Assembly: GCF_002865645.1 (NCBI RefSeq)
Contig: NW_020194555.1
Location: 2,444,288-2,508,287, forward strand
DNA from: Hyaloscypha bicolor E
Taxonomy: Eukaryota; Ascomycota; Leotiomycetes; Helotiales; Hyaloscyphaceae
Direction: 5' to 3'
DNA: 64,000 nt
The notes beneath the pieces are model-generated. The model saw only the letters and a list, made by a program, of their open reading frames with translations. It did no database searches and had not been told where the DNA came from. Shown here in pieces: positions 53,954 through 64,000 of this stretch (the first letter of the stretch is position 1; each line of letters starts with the position of its first letter). Position numbers and translations under genes: made by a program.

Positions 53954-56062
53954 ATGGGGGAGCCACTTAGCACAGCCGCCATCTTTGCCTTTCTGAACAG
54001 TTGTTTCAGATTTGCAGAGTACGCTGTGAAGCTGTACGGAGTTGAGTCCGAGAATGGGATTTTCGTAAACTTGATCCAACAAGTCCAACACGACTTAGAA
54101 GAGACGGAACGACTTCTCAGTGTCCCTGACATTACGAAGAAAGTCAAAAACACACCAGAGAAATGGCGCTGGATACAAAAGTCGATTGCGGCGGCCAAAG
54201 CCTCGCTGATCGAGATTGGAAAGTGCGTTGAGCCGGTGAGGGGAGAGCAAGAGGCATATGGAAGCGCAACTTTCAAAACAAAAGTTAAGTGGATTTTCAA
54301 AGACCACGACAAGTTGGTGACTCGATCCAGCCACTTGAATAGTGTTCATCTAAGCCTTCAAACCGTGCTGGGATTCTTGACTCCGCTCGAGGACTCCATT
54401 CCTCAAAGTCCAGCTCCAGCGACAGATGAGCTTCCAACATATGCCGAAGCTACCTATTTGAGCCCGTGGCGAAGACTAAGGAGGGCACAGCAACAAGAGC
54501 GCTATCACAGAGGAGACGAAGCTAAAGATGAAGGTGCACTTTCTTCTCAATCGTGCGGATTTTTTGACTGACAGACCTTCTCAGATTCTTCGAACGAGCC
54601 AACGACTACACAACACAACTTGCGCCCGTCATCATCCATGAATGCCCTTGCACAATACAGCACCACGTTCAACGATATACCGCCCTCTCCTGCCGCAAAT
54701 ACATCCTTCTGGGGACCGGCTTCTGACAGGGAAAGGGGAGACTCTAATGGCACAAATCCCTTCGAAAACATGCCATCCGGAAGGCCTACTTCTGCAAGGC
54801 GTTCCACCGTATACGGACACTCGGCTGAGCCAAACTTCGCCTCGTCATTACCGGAGCTACCTAGAGCTCAACCATGCTATCTTGCCTCAAGGAGATCCAC
54901 AGAGTCTTTGGCCCAGAACCAACGTCTCTCTTTGGGGACCACACCCAGAAACACCTCGGGCGTACCATCGCCGAATCAACCAAGCACATATCACTCTGCA
55001 GGCCCAGTCAACCAATTCGATCCTTGGGTCGGATCGGCAGATCCACATCCCACCGCTTCTCCCTATGAAATTGTCGAGATGGATGGGTCGTCATTTCCCG
55101 TAAGGCCACTCAGCGCCGTCTCTACATACCCTCCTGTTCGGGCACCAGAATCAAATAATACATATGGAGAACCGTTCCGCAGACCTCTATCCCAGAGTCT
55201 CGATTGGACTCATACGTCTGAGATTCCGACAGACACAGTCTTGCCCAACCCCAATCCTGCACCTGCAGTCCCTCCAAAGATAAGGCACGACCGGGCTACT
55301 CATCAGATTGAAGATCCAACTCCCTCGAGAGCAGAAGAAATGTGTTCACCTACTTTTTCGGAAGCCATGCAACCTTTCGATCAAGCTTCATCACCCGAAA
55401 ATGCCCCAGCGGGCCCCTCTCGCACTAACGCTCGCGGCAACTCCACGCCCACCACATCGTGAGACTCTAAGAGCTCCATTCTAAGCCGACTATGCTAACC
55501 ATTTACCAGTGCTGCTTCGCCCATAGCAGACAAAATGAAACGAACCCCGACCAAGAAATGGAGGGAGGCGAACCGAGCAAATTACGATGGTGAGGACTAC
55601 GGAGACGGCCTAGACGATTACCACGAAGATAAATTACGCGCACTTCAAAAAATGGAATCACAACAGCAGATCCAGCAATCAATCTTGCACGAGAACCAAG
55701 TACAAGAGAGCCACGAGCAGTACCAACAGCCATTCTCCGGAAGATGGTCAGGCTGGGAAGCAGGGGGGCCATACCTGACATTCGGACATGCAGAGACTAA
55801 ACCAGGGCCCTCGGATCCCCGCCAAAACCCTCCGGTTATAGATATAACGTCACCAACCCCAGACCCCACACAACAACAACGCAGCTTCTCCGATCCCGAG
55901 GTTTCCATGCCACTACCACCCGTCTTAGACCAACCAGAGGTAGTTCCAACCTACGACGACGGCTACGATGCACCGCTTGAGCGAACTCTGACTGTAAGCG
56001 AGATGAGGCGGAGGAGGAGGCAAGCGATGACGGCGATGATGAGTCGACAGAGCTCTATATGA
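53954..56062 (+). CDS. Protein with HeLo/SesA-like helical N-terminal domain and long disordered tail
   Basis: There are three exons (53954-54533, 54585-55458, 55510-56062) with 51-nt introns; the product is 668 aa. Residues 1-140 form an alpha-helical domain: ST[AA]IFAFLNSCFRFAEYAVKLY-like start, then FVNLIQQVQHDLEETERLLS, KWRWIQKSIAAAKASLIEIG and FKDHDKLVTRSSHLNSVHLS. This spacing resembles the N-terminal domains of fungal NLR-like and heterokaryon-incompatibility proteins. The remaining ~500 residues are Pro/Ser/Gln-rich and probably disordered, ending in a basic EMRRRRRQAMTAMMSRQSSI. No NACHT/NB-ARC or repeat domain is present. A role in regulated cell death or self-recognition signalling is only a possibility. 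Confidence 0.72.
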
Positions 56063-56706
56063 GGGCTGGCTGGCTTCGCGTTTACGTATTTATGACCATT
56101 ATGCGATATTAATGATGATGATGATGGATCGATCCGGTATGGGGAGACGGTTGTGTGTTGTCAAAGCCAAGACGCTAGAACTCGCTACCCCTTTTCCCTC
56201 GCTTAGCTAGCTTGAACTTCAACGTCGACTTAAGAAGTAAGGAATTTTGAATAGAAATAAGAATAAGATAATTCGGGAGATTTTAAAGAGGAATTTGAAA
56301 AAGTAAAGATAACGGAAATAGTAAAAGCAAATAAAGCAAAAGTAGCTGAAATTATTATAAATTAATTTATTATAATTATATAATACTTAATATTTTTTTG
56401 AATTTAGTATTATAAAGTTTAATATTATTAAAAATAATTAAGGCTAATTAATTAGAATTAATTAAAATTAAGTATAATTTAATTAGCTTGATTTTTATTA
56501 TAATTAATTAAAATTAAGTATAATTTAATTAGCTTGATTTTTATTATAATTAATTATAATTATATAATAATAATATAAAAGTATACTTTCTTAGGTATTT
56601 CTAAAGATTCTTAAATAACTAATAGCTAATAGCTATATTAATAAAATCTATAAAGCATATATAAGAGTATAAAATTAATCTAAATCTAAAATAATAAACT
56701 AGTTTT
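56063..56706. other. Transition to AT-rich DNA
   Basis: Normal composition ends near 56,220. Beyond it, TpA-rich sequence without coding frames begins. It includes a direct duplication of AATTAAAATTAAGTATAATT and its downstream TTAGCTTGATTTTTATTATA (about 56,459-56,550). Confidence 0.6.
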
Positions 56707-56824
56707 TATTATATAATACTAATTACATAGTACTATTATATATGACTTAGTATATAGCTAGTGCTTTCTTAGCCTAGCAGATAGCCTTTAGCTTAATTCA
56801 AGCTCTTTATTACTACTATAATAC
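56707..56824 (+). mobile_element. RIP-degraded solo LTR of the TRIM family
   Basis: It aligns with the 44749-44879 LTR over most of its length (shared ATGACTTAG.ATATAGC.AGTGCTTT and CAAGCTCTTTA stretches), with nearly all differences being C-to-T or G-to-A. The last ~18 bp of the LTR are not recognisable. Confidence 0.7.
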
Positions 56825-59194
56825 TGGAAATCAAAGAGGTTCTAGTACCTTTAGTTTTACTTACTAATTAGTACTTGGCCTGATTTAGTAAAGAATGCCT
56901 TTAGTAATACTAAATATAATTAGCCTAGATCTTATTTTAGCCTTATTTCGGCTTCTAAAGCTCTAGAATTATATATATAATCATATAATAAATTTAATTA
57001 ATTATTTTTAATTATTTTTAATTATAATTAAATATAATTTAATTAGCTTAATTTTAACTTAATTTAATTTAAGTAAAGAGGTCTAATTAAATTAAACCTA
57101 ATTATTTAATATACTAATTAAAAAGGCTCTTATTATTTTTATAAATATTCTTATATATAATAGCCTTCTAAATATTCTTTTAATAGCTAGTTATAATTAT
57201 ATTAATATTTTTAAGTAAGAAATCGGGCTTTTTAGTTTATTTATATAATTCTTTAATAATAATTAGTTTCTAAATATATAAAAGCTTTATAATAAAAGTA
57301 AAGGGCTTTATTTTTATGAATTTATTTATAAATTCTTTAGAAATATTAATATAATATTTGATTTAAAAAAGGCTACTAATAAAATAACCTGAATTAATAA
57401 AAGCTTTAAAAGCCTTATTAAAAGCCTTAGTAAAAGTTAGTATAATTTCGAGTTATATAATATTCTAGAAAATTAATTTATTATATTTTTCTTTTATTAT
57501 ATTCTTTTTAGTAATTTTATTACTAGTATATATATATAAAACCTATAAAATTATAGAATAGAACTTAAGAGTAATAATTAAGTTATTAGCTTATAAGTAC
57601 TTATTACTTTAGAATTTAATTAAAGAATAGCCTTTATATAAGGTTTTTTAATTTTCGGGGTTTTAAAAGAAATTTCTAATATATTACTAAATATATTTAT
57701 AAAAATATAAATACTTGATTTCTTTAAAAGTTCTAAAGCTTTTTGCTTTTATTATTTTAGAACTTATTACTTATATTTCTGAGAATCCGTTATCTTAATA
57801 ATACTTTTATTTCTAATAATTTTAAATTAGTTTATTTAAAATTCTTTATAAAATTAAAAAAAGTAAGCTTTAAATACTATTATAAATATAATATTTAGGA
57901 CTTAAAAAATAAAATAAAAGGGTTTTTATAAAGATAATTCAAAGCTAAAAAAAGGAAAACTAGAATATAAAAGGCTATAAAAGAATATATATATCTTATA
58001 ATATATTAGCTTATAAGAGGCTTAGTTTTTTAAATATCTCTAATATATTTCAAGTATATTTCTTTAGTATAATAGCTATATTATATATATTATTATATAA
58101 CTAAAAAGTAATAAAATATAATAAAATATAAGTAATACTAGTTAAATAATTATATTAGTTAATTAAATTAAAAACTAAATTATAATAATAATTAATAAAT
58201 TAGCTATTTATAAAAATATAAAATATACTTTAATAATAAAAAGAAGTTTAAAGCCTTAATTAGCTCTAAAAAAATAAAAGTAATAGTTTATTTAGATATA
58301 AATTTAAAGATATTATTATATAATTAAATAAATAATTTAATTAAAGATTTTAATATATATTTATAATATATATATTAATAGCGAGTATTTAGCTAGATTT
58401 AGTAGCCTAATTAGGCTAGTACTTATATGGGATTATATTCTCTAATTGGAACTAGTACTTCTATATATCTAGCAGAATACTAGATTCTATATATAGAGAT
58501 ATACGAGCTTTAGAAATGAATATTAATTAGTTTATTACTAAGAACTAGTTCTTGGAATTAATATACTTCTATACTTTATTCTATACTTTATTCTATATTC
58601 TATTCTCTTACCTTAATTACTTATATAATACCCTGCTATATTAGGAGCCTTATAATATTTTGATTTCAAAAAATAATAGCTTATTATATTTATTAATTAA
58701 TTAAATTTAGTTTAGTTTAGATATAATATATATATATTTTTAAATTTAAATTTATTATATTTATAATATAATTATTTCGAAATTACGGAATTATAATATT
58801 ATATATAAGTTCTTCTTATAAATAATAAAATATATTAGTAAATAAAGCCTTAATTTTCTAAGCTAGAGTAAAATTATAAAATATAAAAAAACTAATTAAA
58901 TTATTAGTAAATTTTATTAATAGAAATTATTATAAGTATAAGATCTAGAATCTAGAAAATATAGTTAGACTATCTCTATTTTAATAATTCAAAGCTAAAG
59001 AGAAAAGAGAATCTTAAAGAAGCCTCGAATCTAAATAATTACAAGCTATATACGGGCCTATATACTAGTTTAAGCTCGGAGTTATATATAATAATTAGGT
59101 AATTATAGATACCTTACTTAAATACTAGATATTTCTCTAGCTCTAGTTTAACTCTTACTAGTACTATATATTATAATAACCGTAATATTACTCT
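56825..59194. other. AT-rich RIP-degraded repeat DNA
   Basis: Very high A+T, with TpA steps and stops in all frames. The section about 58,380-58,640 is less degraded and could be an LTR of another element, and the portion just left of 59,194 should include the 3' LTR of the next Gypsy element, but I could not fix its ends. Confidence 0.55.
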
Positions 59195-62100
59195 CTCTTT
59201 TAAAATAAGCTTATTTCCGAGCTTTAAAAGTCTCTATTAAATTTTTAAGTTATAGGTTATATATTAAAAGCCAGGGCCTTTTATATATAACTTTAAAGAA
59301 TTTCCGTCTATATTATATAATTCCGGTAATATATAATTCTTGGTATAGTCTAACTAATAAAAGAGATTCTGGGACAGTCCTAGCTATTCGGGGTTCTTAT
59401 TATAGAAGCTCTAAAGAGCTAGGATACTATTACTTAATAAGGAAGCAGGATATTATTTCAAATCTGGGTTCTATTCTTTCTATTAAACTTAGTACTTTAG
59501 CTTCCTATAAAGCAGTTTTACTACTTATATCTCTTGAACTTTATATTTCATTTCTCTATCTTATAGTTCTAATAATAAAGACTCCGGATTTGCTTATTCG
59601 GGAAAGGAATTACCTGGGTCTTTATATGGCTTCTCTATAGAGAATACCAGATATATTCTTATTAATTCCGGAAGCTTAAGCCTAAAGAAATATTCTACTT
59701 ATTTCAGGATTTCATATAATTCTTTTATTTAGTAAGCTAGCTTATAGCTCGAATAATTATTCTTCTAGTATTTAATAATAATTTATATCTTATTTCCTAT
59801 TCCGAAATCTATTAGTTAGTAGTACTTATTAGCTTAAGTAATATAATATTCTTATACTTATATTATATTTTCCTATATCTTTTATTATAATTTATAGAGC
59901 TATATTACTAGGGCCTTTACTTCCTATCTATTTAATTCTTTCTTCGGGATACCTAATTATATTTGAGTTTCCTAATTAAATAATATTTGCGGTTTATAGC
60001 TCTTTTCTATAAGAAATAGAAATTGGCCTATAGTCTTATAGACTAGAGCTATTTACTAGTAATTAATTATTATTACTTATTTATTCTAATTATTCTAGTA
60101 ATAATTTATATAGAAATATAGCTATTAGTTAAAATACTAGTTAATAATCTCTATTTAGCTATTAGTTTAGGAATAGTTAATAATTAATAACTTAAGCTTT
60201 ATACTAATATATTTATAGAACTTGCTCCAAAAATCCGATATAAACTAGGGGCCTTAATTAGATATTATAGTCTCTGGAATACTAATTTAGTAAATTATAT
60301 AAGTAAGAAATAGAAATACTAATTCTTTAGCTATTACTATATCTCGGATAGAAATTATAATAGAATACTTGCCTAGATAATTAATAAAAATTACTACTAT
60401 ATTATACTTATTTCTATTCTCTAGACATTTCTTAAAATCTATTAATATATATTACTAGGGGTAATTAGGAACTAGTAATAAATATAAGAGCCCTGGCTTC
60501 TTATTTCTAGAAATATAAAATTATTAGCAGGTATAGTAATTATTCCTATACTAATTAATATCTATATCTTGGCCTAGCTAGTAATAGTAGGCCTAAAGAA
60601 GCTATTAAAGCTTGGCTTATCCTGGGTATTCTATTAGGGGCTATATATATGTTTTCTAAATAAGAATAATATATAAGAATATTTCGGATATTATTATACT
60701 ATTAAGTATAAATAGTTTATTATATTATAAAAGGAGGCCGTTTTATAGTATCTAAGTATCTTTCTTTTTATTTCTTGCTTTATCCTATAACTTTTCTAAT
60801 TCTAGTAATTCTCGGTTCTTACTTAATAGCTTATTTATTAGCTAAATATTATTATACTAGATTTCTTCTTAAGCCGGACTTACTAAGGCCTTAATTAGGA
60901 CTAACTAGAAATCCCATATAATATTATTATTAATCTTTTATTATAAGAGGAGAATTTGGGTCTAGTAAACTACTATTATCTTATCCTAAATAGTTATATT
61001 CTTATATTTCCTATTTAGGATATCTGCTTATTTATTTAATTTACTTACCTAATATATAAGTTTAAAATAGTAATAAGAAAAATACTTTATCTAATAAGCT
61101 TATTTTACTAAGAGCTTCTTTATAGTTATAAAGTATTCGAGAGCTCGGTAGTCTAAGTAAATTATAAAAAGTATTTTTTATAGGCTTTCTAGTTCTATTT
61201 ACTATTTAGTTAAAGAAAGAATAATAGTAAATATCTCTTTATTATAGATATTATAGTTTAGTTTTACTAACTATATAGTCTTAGAGAAAAATACTACTAG
61301 ATACCAGAGTTTTATCTAGGGGTTTTATTATAAAAGAATACCGGCTATAACTCTATTTAATATATCTGTCTTAATTATAATAGAGAGATTCGAGTTATAG
61401 TAATATAGAATTAATACTAAGAGTATAGCTTGTTTTAGCTTAGTAAAACCTTCTTAATACTAATCTATTTACTTAAACGGAACTCTCTTATATATTAGAG
61501 CTATTAGAGGCTTTACTATATAGCTATATTCTATAATAAAATACTAATAAAAGTTATAAAAACCCAGAAAGCCTTATATTTCTTTAACTATTTTTAATAA
61601 TTACTAGTTCTTAATAATTACTATCTTATCTAGATCTATTTTAATATCTCTAATAGAAATAATAAAGCCTAGGTACTTTATATAAGTAACCTTAAACTCT
61701 AATTTCTTAATATTTATTTAAAGACTAATATCCCGTAATTACTAAAGAACCTTTTATATATAGTCTTTATATTTTAGGGAATTATTCGAGTAAATTAGGA
61801 TATTATTTAAATAAGCTATATAAAAGATATTAAGGTAATTAAAAAGAATATTATTTATATATCTCTAATATATAGTAGGGCTATTAGTTAGGCTTTCTTA
61901 AAGAACTTTATATTTATAGGTCCTATATCTTATATGAAATATTATAAGTTCTTCTAATTCTGGATCTATTTAAATCTAATAAAATACTTATTAAATATCT
62001 AGCTTTATATAGACTTTGGCTTAAGCTAGCTATATAAAGGTCTTATAAATAAGGGAAAAAGGATAATAATTCTTTTATATTAAGTTATTTAGCTTATAAT

Positions 62101-64000
62101 AATTAATATAGAATTAGAGAGCTCTATTAGCCTTTTTTATAAAAAGAATTAGGGATATAAAAGGGAACTAGCTTGGCTTAATAAAGCCTTATTAGAGGTT
62201 CTCTTTAAGGAAATACTTAACCTCCTATAGCTTATAAGTCGACTATTAATAAAGCGGGAAATACCCTAGACTCTCTAGGCCTTTAGAATTATTAATCTAA
62301 ATCTTATAGTTATATAATTAATATAGGAATAAGATATTTAATATTTTCTTTAAAAATATATTTATAAAATTCTTAAACTTCTCTAGTAAAACTCTTACTA
62401 GCTATTATAGTTCCGTTTCTTCTAGCTATTATTTGCCCAAAATAAACTTATTCTCTTATTATAATTCTAGCTCTTTATTAATCTCGAAAAATAATATTAT
62501 AAAGAAAAGGTTCTCTTTCTTCTATAGGTTTATCTAGAAAGCAGCCGGCGAAATACTTATAATATTAACTATAGGCCTCGACTAGCTCTTATAGCTTTTC
62601 TTTAGATAATATAGTTTTAATATCCCTATTTCTGGCTTGAGAGAAATTTCTATATTTCCTAAGGCTACTTATATTTCTCTATAGTATTAAGCTTAATTCT
62701 TTTATTATATATGGCTTTCTAAGCCCGGGTTAGGAAAAGAATAAGAGAATTTCCTTTTTATAAACTAAGGTCTCTAGAACTTATTTATAGCTATAGCTTT
62801 ATTTCTTTTATCTATATTTTCTTAGTACTAGTTACTTTTTCCAGGTTTCAAGTTCTTATATATAGTAATTAGAATCTTATCCTAACCTTTCTTTCTAGGC
62901 TAATTATCTAGCTAAATTAATCTTTTATTCTTATAATTAATTAGGATACTAGTATTTATAAACTATTATTATCTTAAAATTATATTATACTTTTCTAGTC
63001 CTATAACTTATATAAGTACTAGAACCTTTCGTCTATTAATTAAAAATATAAGCTTAATATAATAAGTAATAGATACGGCCTGCTTACTATTAAATCCTTT
63101 TATATTATAGGGTAATACTAATTAAATAAGCTTAATATCTAGAAATTATTTAATTATTTTTATAAACTTAAAATTAATAAAAGTATATCTATTTATTCTA
63201 GTATTAATAAGAAAAGAAGTCTTAATACCTAATTTATTATTACTAATTATATAAGGAAATATAAATACTTTATTTCCTAGTAGCTAGCTTAAATTAACTT
63301 CTATTATATCTATATAATATAGCCTTAAAGAGGAAACTTCTTTTAGGGGTTCTTATTTCCCTATTCTATATCCTTAGATAGCTTACTTATAGTAAGTACT
63401 ACTAGCTTGGCTACTAAGACTTGCTTTATATATTCGGTTTTAGGCTCTAGATAGCTTCTAGATATATAACTAAATTTATTATAGTTATAGTATTTGAGAT
63501 CTAAGGATCCGGGCTTTAGGATAGTAAGCTTATCTATTACTAGGGTCTTGGGAGCGGGCTTTATATAAGGGGCGCCTCCTGAACTTGACTTATTTATATC
63601 TTTATTAGCTTTCTTAGATACCTAATCTTTCTTTTTATAATAAGCTCGGATCTATTAGTTATTTATAGTATAGTATTATATAAACTCTATAATACGAATA
63701 GCCGGGTTATTATAGTATATAGCTATGGCCTCTTAGAGCTTCCAGGTAAGCTTATTATTCAGGTCGTTCTTAAGGTCTTATGAATTAATATTTCTATCTG
63801 CTATATATTTTAGAAATAAGATATAGAATTCCTAAAAAATCTGGCCCTTTTTTATAAATAGCTCCTTAAAAGCTTGCCAAGTATTATATTCCTTATTTGA
63901 GTTACTATATAGCTTCTCTAGGTAAATATATAGTTCTCTAATAGTCTCGTATATATATTAACTATCCTGGTTCAGGTAAAGAGAGATTAGTATAAAGATA
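59195..64000 (-). mobile_element. Second Ty3/Gypsy chromovirus, RIP-degraded, incomplete (continues beyond window)
   Basis: Minus-strand domain relics are in the order expected for gag-pol. A zinc knuckle at about 63,502-63,448 reads YYNYNKFSYISRSY, with Cys and His now Tyr. An RT block at about 61,830-61,775 reads IAYLNNILIYSNN, the same Asp-to-Asn changes as in the first element. A chromodomain lies at about 59,590-59,340 (LLYRKLKY-V--KE-NPDLK-YPAS). The sequence at 59,195-59,215 aligns with the polypurine tract and following AAGCTTGTCCTC-like stretch of the first Gypsy element. It is related to, but distinct from, the element at 38,270-44,666. The 5' end and LTRs are outside or not resolved. 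Confidence 0.78.

Noticed and set aside
58380..58640. Complete LTR of a third retroelement
   Set aside because: The sequence is less degraded than its surroundings and repeat-like, but I could not find a partner copy, clear ends or a target duplication.
1..64000. tRNA genes and CRISPR arrays
   Set aside because: I looked for tRNA-like T-loop and acceptor patterns and for regular spacer arrays and found none I could support. CRISPR is not expected in a fungus. A tRNAscan run would be decisive for tRNAs.

Overview
The window is genomic DNA of a filamentous ascomycete (Pezizomycotina). The evidence is genes with many 44-150 nt GT-AG introns, a full set of fungal housekeeping genes (TTC1, POP4, ASA1, ERG8, a mitochondrial PPR protein, PAN6, DBP7, ESF2), a Zn(II)2Cys6 regulator, and very AT-rich blocks of transposons whose codons carry C-to-T / G-to-A stops, as left by repeat-induced point mutation (RIP). 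A Leotiomycetes/Helotiales origin would fit but is only an impression.

Layout. (1) 1-31.7 kb is a gene-dense core block, mostly divergent or convergent pairs: TTC1 (partial) / HAD phosphatase; a peroxisomal-type DHAP acyltransferase / POP4; a Zn2Cys6 factor with a 2 kb gene-free upstream region; ASA1; ERG8; a 1175-residue PPR protein; pantothenate synthetase / DBP7; aldehyde dehydrogenase / ESF2. Between DBP7 and the aldehyde dehydrogenase lie a small two-exon gene and two frameshifted gene remnants. (2) 31.7-36.6 kb is gene-poor, with a MYND-finger gene, one small hypothetical ORF and an inverted-repeat element. (3) 36.6-46.9 kb is a nest of transposons: an LTR remnant; a pogo/Fot1-type DNA transposon with 96-bp terminal inverted repeats and TA target sites; inside its transposase gene a 6.4-kb Ty3/Gypsy chromovirus (TSD AAGTA) and a 707-bp TRIM-like miniature LTR element (TSD [A/G]ATAT). 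The broken transposase reading frame resumes across both insertions. (4) 46.9-56.1 kb is an accessory island: a remnant of a DUF3435 protein (the Starship 'captain' family), a 12-exon Hsp70-like gene with two GC-AG introns and an apparent frameshift, a single-pass membrane protein, two hAT-type MITEs with 8-bp TSDs, and a protein with a helical N-terminal domain of the kind seen in fungal NLR/incompatibility proteins. (5) 56.1-64 kb is AT-rich RIP-degraded repeat DNA with a solo LTR of the TRIM family and a second minus-strand chromovirus that runs off the window edge.

The core genes serve ribosome and RNA processing (POP4, DBP7, ESF2), isoprenoid/sterol supply (ERG8), CoA supply (PAN6), ether-lipid/glycerolipid synthesis (acyltransferase) and mitochondrial expression (PPR). 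They do not form one pathway. The junction of core and repeat-rich DNA holds the unusual features. Splice-site assignments come from reading-frame continuity and consensus sites, not from transcripts. Family names rest on motif recognition without database searches.
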